NCBI RefSeq assembly: GCF_000582685.1
Contig: NZ_KK073768.1
Coordinates: 1,686,124 to 1,750,123, forward strand
DNA length: 64,000 nt
Source: [Scytonema hofmanni] UTEX 2349
GTDB lineage: Bacteria > Cyanobacteriota > Cyanobacteriia > Cyanobacteriales > Nostocaceae
Direction of reading: 5' to 3'
Position numbers and translations under genes: made by a program. The stretch's first letter is position 1, and every line of letters begins with the position of its first letter. The notes beneath the pieces were generated by a model. The model did no database searches. It worked only from the letters and a program-made list of their open reading frames with translations, and was not told the DNA's origin. Positions 60,735 through 64,000 of the stretch are shown here, piece after piece.

Positions 60735-62627
60735 TCAACCTAACAATGCTTTAGTAGCAGATTCCCCTGCTAACTTTACCCGCTTTGTCAATTGAAAGTT
60801 TAACAATGCTAAAACACTAAACTCAGTCAAGAGTGCCATAAAAACTGTTGTTGTAGAAGCATATTCTACACCTGCCCAAGGAAAGCTGGAAAACAGCCAG
60901 AGAGTAGCATTTTGCGAGGGATACATGCTGAGGAATTGGAGAATCATCGGTGGTAAAAACATTACCGCAGCTACAATACCAATTGCCCACAAAGAACGCT
61001 TAGAAGATTTCATCATCAACATCAGTTGAGCTATGGTAGCGTAAATCATCATCAAGGTGATAAATAACGCTAAAGCAAAAACTAGATGAATTCTGTGAAA
61101 ATTGTTTCCAAGTCCAAGTAAATTGCGGTTATGGTGAACATTTAAAATCGGTGCAACAGCAATCCAAACTATTAATGGGATAATAGCGATCGCTACATTA
61201 ATTGCCATTGCTACCAGTGCAATACTCTTTTCACCGAAAATCAAATCTTTTATTAAAGATTTCTTCCAAACACCCTGATGTTTATACCTTGCCCAATCTT
61301 GTACAGCTTGACGGTGAGGTGAGAGAATTGCAATTAAACCAAGAAGCAGTACTGAGTTACAAAATCCTAGCCAAATGAAATTCTCGCCAATTTGAGAATT
61401 CACATCATACAAACAAGGAGGAGATTGCTTATCCAAATTAGGTGGGCAATAATTTTTTACAATCTGCAAAGTGAATCCCCACATCATCACTTGGAAACCA
61501 ACTACCAAAAAATAACTTTGAAACTTGCTGATAACAGCGGTATTGGGATTACGAAAGCAACGTTTCAATCCTTGCCAAATACCAAAGGTACACAAGCCAT
61601 AACTTAATAAATGGAAACCGACAATGCTAGTAACATCTCTTCCAATTGGAAAGTAGAAAAACTGCAATTCTTTCAATGGCGAACCTTTGTATAAGTGAAA
61701 TAAATTAGGAAAGAGATAATTTGTGATATCGAAGGGACTAAATAATCTAAACCAAGCCGTTGAATTGTTGAAACTACTTCCAGAAGATGATGCGAGCGCC
61801 ATCGTCATCATTAAGAATGCTAGAACCGAACCACTACCTAACCAAGGTTGGAAACTATTGAACCAGCGACAAACTAAACCAAAAAGTAGCGCTGCACTAT
61901 AAAAGAAAAGACAGCTAGCAACAAGAACAACGTAGAAACTTAAAATGTAACTTAAGGCGATATTAGCAGAACGTCCAGCATACAAATGTAAAGGCACTGC
62001 TACTAAAGTTACGAGATAAACTAAAATTGGTACTCCTAACAGTTTACCAATCAAAATATTTACTTCTGACTGGGGACTGAGACGAATAAAATTTAGCGTA
62101 CCGCGACGTTCTTCATTAGCTAAATTATTGATGAGTAAATAAGTTCCTGCTACTAATAGTGTGAAGATAAAAATCACACTTAGCGATAGAAATATGTATT
62201 CCCAGTGATCTCGCCACCACGATTGTATATCTAATTGATTAGTGGGGCAAAAAGTTTCTGAGATGTATTTATTTAAAGCTTGACTTTTTGCATTCGCTGA
62301 TTTAAGTTCAGTTTGCAAATCAACAAGTGAAACTGTACTAGATACTTTAGTTTTTTTAAAGTTTGATATCGCTGTATACAATGTGTTTGTTTGTCGAGAC
62401 AGCGCATCTTGTTGCTGGATGTAAGATTTACTTAATTTACAGTATTGACCAACTAGAGAGTATTTTTCACCGGGAAATTCTCTTAACTGATAAAGGAATA
62501 ATATCAGTTGACCGAGTAGCGATATAATCAATGAAATCCCTACAGGAAAAATTTTCAAGCGACCTTTCAGTTCTCGCAACAATTGCGGATTCCAATCGCC
62601 GATTTTATCTATTAAGTTCAGCATCAT
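60735..62627 (-). CDS. ABC-2 type exporter permease
   Basis: 630 residues. After MMLNLIDKIGDWNPQLLREL comes a first helix (FPVGISLIISLLGQLILFLY), a long non-cytoplasmic loop of about 120 residues, then five or more helices; further helix groups in the second half suggest two sub-bundles. The segment ANEERRGTLNFIRLSPQSEV is typical of ABC-2 permeases (cytosolic coupling after helix 2). It follows the ATPase gene on the same strand after 112 bases that hold a repeat cassette. Substrate unknown. Confidence 0.85.
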   Translation of the reverse strand: MMLNLIDKIGDWNPQLLRELKGRLKIFPVGISLIISLLGQLILFLYQLREFPGEKYSLVGQYCKLSKSYIQQQDALSRQTNTLYTAISNFKKTKVSSTVSLVDLQTELKSANAKSQALNKYISETFCPTNQLDIQSWWRDHWEYIFLSLSVIFIFTLLVAGTYLLINNLANEERRGTLNFIRLSPQSEVNILIGKLLGVPILVYLVTLVAVPLHLYAGRSANIALSYILSFYVVLVASCLFFYSAALLFGLVCRWFNSFQPWLGSGSVLAFLMMTMALASSSGSSFNNSTAWFRLFSPFDITNYLFPNLFHLYKGSPLKELQFFYFPIGRDVTSIVGFHLLSYGLCTFGIWQGLKRCFRNPNTAVISKFQSYFLVVGFQVMMWGFTLQIVKNYCPPNLDKQSPPCLYDVNSQIGENFIWLGFCNSVLLLGLIAILSPHRQAVQDWARYKHQGVWKKSLIKDLIFGEKSIALVAMAINVAIAIIPLIVWIAVAPILNVHHNRNLLGLGNNFHRIHLVFALALFITLMMIYATIAQLMLMMKSSKRSLWAIGIVAAVMFLPPMILQFLSMYPSQNATLWLFSSFPWAGVEYASTTTVFMALLTEFSVLALLNFQLTKRVKLAGESATKALLG

Positions 62628-62647
62628 AGTTACAAATCCTTCAAAAA

Positions 62648-62735
62648 ATGGATAGTTGATAGTGGATGGTGGTTAGTTGATAGTGGATAGTTGATAGTAG
62701 AATAACAACCAACAACTAACAACCAACAAATAACA
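62648..62735. repeat. Bipartite array cassette between ABC genes
   Basis: GGATAGTTGATAGTGGATGG and further GATAGT units (62648-62700), then AACAACCAACAACTAACAAC units (62702-62736). Same type as 39011-39171, with both halves shorter. It lies between the ATPase and permease genes of one operon, so the transcript would contain the stem-loop. Confidence 0.85.
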
Positions 62736-62739
62736 ACAT

Positions 62740-63690
62740 TTAAGATGCTTGTTTATGACCTAGTTTGAGGAAAATTGTTTCTAGGTCTTCTTGAGTGCAA
62801 TGAAATTCGCTCAGAGGAATGTTAGCTTCAATGAGCGATCGCAATAAATTTGCACTATCTTCTTGATTCCCTGAAAAATAGACGCGCACACTTTGTTTAT
62901 CTAGCATAACTTCCCACTCCTCCACTAAGCAATGATTTTTCAATTCGCTTAAAAGAGGTTCTAAACTTCCCAAAGTTGATAATAAAATTTGCTGGCGAGA
63001 AAGACGCTGATAAAGTTGTTTTAGTGAAGCACTTTCTACCAAAAAGCCAAGTTCCATAATTCCCACTGAAGTACACAGTTCTGCTAAGTCGCTGAGAACG
63101 TGGGAGGAAATTAAGATTGTCATCCCAGCTTCTTGCAACGCTTTAATGATTTCGCGAAACTGCATTCTGGCAATGGGGTCAAGCCCGGAAACTGGCTCAT
63201 CTAGTAGTAGTAAAATTGGTTCGTGGATAATGGTTCGCGCCAAACACAGACGCTGTTTCATCCCCCGTGATAAAGTAGAAATCTGGCTATGACGTTTATT
63301 GCCAAGTTGTATTAATTCTAAAACTTCATGTAAACGTTGAGTGCGACGCGGTTCCCGCAAGCGATACAAACGCGCAAAATAATCGAGATAATCCCAAACT
63401 GTGAGATCATCATAAAGGGGATAGTCATCGGGTAAGTAGCCGAGACGACGTTTGAGAGTGGGATTACTTTTATCGCGTAAAAGGCGATCGCCATTAATAT
63501 AAATCTCACCGATAGTTGGTTCCTCAGCAGTTGCCAACATCCGGATGAGAGTTGTTTTACCGGCGCCATTCGGACCAATCAATCCGTAAACCTCACCCGC
63601 TTGGATCTCCAAATCAACATTATTAACGGCAACATGGCGATCGAATTGCTTAGTGAGTCCACAGGTGCGAATTGCCAGTTCTTTTACCAT
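62740..63690 (-). CDS. ABC transporter ATP-binding protein
   Basis: 316 residues. Walker A GLIGPNGAGKTTLIRML; Q-loop region RLGYLPDDYPLYDDLTV; signature LSRGMKQRLCLARTI; Walker B LLLLDEPVSGLDPIAR; H-loop ISSHVLSDLAELC. The C-terminal 90 residues are the extra domain of CcmA-type ABC-2 exporters. It pairs with the permease gene just downstream. The usual cargo of such pairs (drugs, lipids, peptides or exopolysaccharides) cannot be specified. Confidence 0.93.
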   Translation of the reverse strand: MVKELAIRTCGLTKQFDRHVAVNNVDLEIQAGEVYGLIGPNGAGKTTLIRMLATAEEPTIGEIYINGDRLLRDKSNPTLKRRLGYLPDDYPLYDDLTVWDYLDYFARLYRLREPRRTQRLHEVLELIQLGNKRHSQISTLSRGMKQRLCLARTIIHEPILLLLDEPVSGLDPIARMQFREIIKALQEAGMTILISSHVLSDLAELCTSVGIMELGFLVESASLKQLYQRLSRQQILLSTLGSLEPLLSELKNHCLVEEWEVMLDKQSVRVYFSGNQEDSANLLRSLIEANIPLSEFHCTQEDLETIFLKLGHKQAS

Positions 63691-63810
63691 AGCTGCAAAG
63701 GGTGCGGTTTAACAATTAACCTAACTTGTCTCTACAGCTTTTGTCAGGCTTGTTTCGGAAATTGAAACAAAAGTAGATTACTCCTCGTCTTTAAGTAGGA
63801 GAGTATTAAC

Positions 63811-63840
63811 CGCAGATGAACGCAGATGAACGCAGATGAT
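63811..63840. repeat. CGCAGATGAA decamer repeat
   Basis: Three direct ten-base copies of CGCAGATGAA (last ends in T). Short tandem repeats of this type occur in many cyanobacterial spacers. No coding frame here. Confidence 0.8.
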
Positions 63841-63938
63841 TGTATTAGCTTCATCTGCCTGCTTGCAATGACAAACCATGTTCGGCGTTGCTGAATATTA
63901 ATATGACTTTTCACGTTATGTGGAAAAGCCACAAAAAA

Positions 63939-64000
63939 CCTAACCCCCTAACCCCCTTCCCTACGTTCGCAAAGCGTCTCGAAGAGAGGGAAGGGGGAAA
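63939..64000. repeat. CCTAACCCCC module, copy 2 (cut by window end)
   Basis: CCTAACCCCCTAACCCCCTT followed by CCCTACGTTCGCAAAGCGTC and TCGAAGAGAGGGAAGGGGG. The same module as inserted in the CHAT gene at 21105-21164, here intergenic. Its right part lies beyond the window. Confidence 0.85.

Overview
The window is chromosomal DNA of a filamentous, probably heterocyst-forming (Nostocales-type) cyanobacterium. The evidence is the dense scatter of GCGATCGC (HIP1) octamers, an NDH-1 NdhD subunit, a plastoquinol terminal oxidase, a PAM68 photosystem assembly protein, a CphA2-type cyanophycin synthetase beside a cyanophycinase, and the 7-bp tandem repeats typical of that group. No rRNA, tRNA or CRISPR array was seen. 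Species cannot be named from the sequence alone.

Layout. 1-692 is the 3' end of an Xaa-Pro aminopeptidase. 1462-12521 is an exopolysaccharide locus read in one direction: GT26 (WecG/TagA-like), GT14-like, GT2, a Wzx-type flippase, GT4, an O-antigen polymerase/ligase-type membrane protein, a Wzz/BY-kinase fusion, and a Tat-exported GH39-like glycosidase. 12626-17254 holds secreted or unknown proteins and a GH57 glucan branching enzyme. 17422-23275 has two PIN-domain toxin-antitoxin pairs around a large TPR-CHAT protease-like protein and a Uma2 relic. 23342-29703 (minus strand) is the chaperone cluster grpE-dnaK-dnaJ followed by a TusA-like gene and rsgA. 30116-34893 encodes the type IV pilus motor genes pilB-pilT-pilC. 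36545-42978 has arogenate/prephenate dehydrogenase, a pentapeptide-repeat protein, a DUF1517 protein, a lipoprotein, a DAHP synthase, PAM68 and S15. 43367-54261 is a storage and metabolism block: 5'-nucleotidase-like protein, GH13 enzyme, cyanophycinase, CphA2, a second DAHP synthase of another class, and a second GH13 paralogue. 54628-63690 has the plastoquinol oxidase, a CrhC-like RNA helicase whose 3' end is rewritten by a TnpB element, ndhD and an ABC exporter.

The coding content is mostly familiar. The unusual part is the repeat landscape: (i) bipartite cassettes in which a G-rich 7-bp (or similar) tandem array is followed after a short spacer by a C-rich, roughly complementary array, found in at least nine places including inside rsgA in frame; (ii) a small element with 18-bp terminal inverted repeats and 10-bp target duplications, two copies, both entangled with dispersed palindromes; (iii) about a dozen copies of a GTAGAGACG...CGTCTCTAC palindrome; (iv) at least two other MITE-like families; and (v) a relic REP-associated transposase sitting between two palindrome arrays. 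Several of these insertions change protein ends or add in-frame segments, so several apparent N- or C-termini in this window are repeat-derived.
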